Part shown: positions 63,495 to 64,000 of the stretch, piece by piece
Layout of the letters: every line of letters begins with the position of its first letter
Position numbering within the stretch: the stretch's first letter is position 1
NCBI RefSeq assembly: GCF_013085255.1
Contig: NZ_JABFCX010000002.1
Coordinates: 858,501 to 922,500, forward strand
Direction: 5' to 3'
Length of the DNA stretch: 64,000 bases
Source of the DNA: Parvularcula mediterranea
Lineage (GTDB): Bacteria > Pseudomonadota > Alphaproteobacteria > Caulobacterales > Parvularculaceae
Notes under the pieces: generated by a model
Database searches by the model: none
Told to the model about the DNA's origin: nothing
What the model saw: only the letters and a program-made list of their open reading frames with translations
Translations under genes and position numbers: made by a program

Positions 63495-64000
63495 ATGCCG
63501 ATCCAAGAGGGCCAGCCCGTGACGCGCCAAGACTACATCTTCACCTCGGAGAGTGTTTCCGAGGGCCATCCGGATAAGGTTTCCGACCGCATCTCCGACG
63601 CCATCGTTGACCTGCACCTCTCCAAACAGCCCGAGGCCCGCGTGGCTGTGGAGACCCTGACCACCACCAACCGGGTGGTGCTGGCCGGTGAGACGCGCTG
63701 TGAGCCGGGCGTCTCGGCCGAAGAAATGATCGAGACGGCGCGCGGCGCCATCAAGGCCATTGGCTATGAGCAGGACGGTTTCCACTGGAAGGACGCATCG
63801 ATCGAATGCCACGTCCACGGCCAGTCGACCGAGATCGCGATGGGCGTCGATGCCGGTGACGACAAGGACGAGGGCGCTGGCGACCAGGGCATCATGTTCG
63901 GCTTCGCCACCGACGAGACCGAGAGCCTGATGCCTGCCCCGATCGCCTTCAGCCACGCCATTGTCGGCGCACTGGCGGATGCTCGGCACAAGGGCAGCGA
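63495..64000 (+). CDS. metK: S-adenosylmethionine synthetase, 5' part
   Basis: The first ~168 codons of MetK, running off the right edge. Motifs: [24 protein letters not shown] (ATP-binding HPDK), [18 protein letters not shown], and [18 protein letters not shown] (the GDQG loop). It makes S-adenosylmethionine from methionine and ATP. ATG 63495 has AAGGA nine bases upstream. No known SAM riboswitch pattern is seen in the 142-base region shared with the divergent flagellin gene. Confidence 0.97.
   Translation, partial: MPIQEGQPVTRQDYIFTSESVSEGHPDKVSDRISDAIVDLHLSKQPEARVAVETLTTTNRVVLAGETRCEPGVSAEEMIETARGAIKAIGYEQDGFHWKDASIECHVHGQSTEIAMGVDAGDDKDEGAGDQGIMFGFATDETESLMPAPIAFSHAIVGALADARHKGS

Overview
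The window looks like chromosomal DNA of a GC-rich alphaproteobacterium with an oxygen-respiring, proline- and peptide-using, probably flagellated lifestyle. The lineage evidence is gene order and family content. It includes a DUF3576-leuS-lptE-holA block, a miaB-phoH-ybeY-corC-lnt-XRE regulator block with metK nearby, an EipA/DUF1134 lipoprotein, and two perfect matches to the EcfG general-stress promoter (GGAAC-N17-CGTT). A marine Parvularcula- or Hyphomonas-like organism fits, but the genus cannot be fixed from sequence alone. I saw no tRNA, rRNA, CRISPR array, transposase or phage gene. No stretch over 300 bases lacks a gene.

Layout. 1-4.6 kb: end of edd, a MATE exporter, and a YfiR-like periplasmic protein overlapping a hybrid histidine kinase. 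4.9-15.5 kb: an M2 dipeptidase, a secreted VPLPG-tailed protein, a YpfJ-type zinc peptidase, DUF2721 and DUF2188 proteins, typA, a YbjN-like protein, and a YCII/DGPF protein coupled to an ECF42-like sigma factor. 15.7-21 kb: sdhC-sdhD-sdhA, then sdhB separated by two unrelated genes; mdh lies at 31.8 kb. 21-37 kb: transporters, the EipA-like lipoprotein, a dehydratase, zapE, two more VPxP-tailed secreted proteins, a stress-promoter operon (pmp3-DUF4112), a frameshifted outer-membrane protein gene, and a run of secreted hydrolases. 37-43.6 kb: a tightly overlapping minus-strand operon DUF3576-leuS-lptE-holA-trmD-rplS. 43.7-49 kb: a porin, thiE-like and yggS genes with interlocked start codons, an OmpR-type regulator and an MscS channel. 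49-57.7 kb: miaB-[DUF2314/DUF2185]-phoH-[SDR]-ybeY-corC-lnt-xre. 57.8-64 kb: putA, an esterase, an unusual flagellin, and the start of metK.

How the genes fit together. The sdh genes, mdh and putA serve the TCA cycle and proline catabolism. leuS, trmD, rplS, miaB, ybeY and typA serve translation. lptE, lnt, EipA-like, MscS and the porin serve the envelope. The most unusual item is the flagellin at 61.9-63.4 kb. Its variable region appears to be replaced by a carbohydrate-binding-like beta-sandwich domain. Other items worth attention are the YfiR/hybrid-kinase pair, the ECF42 unit with a perfect candidate autoregulatory promoter, the EcfG promoters, the frameshifted transporter, and a 34-base inverted repeat just upstream of leuS.
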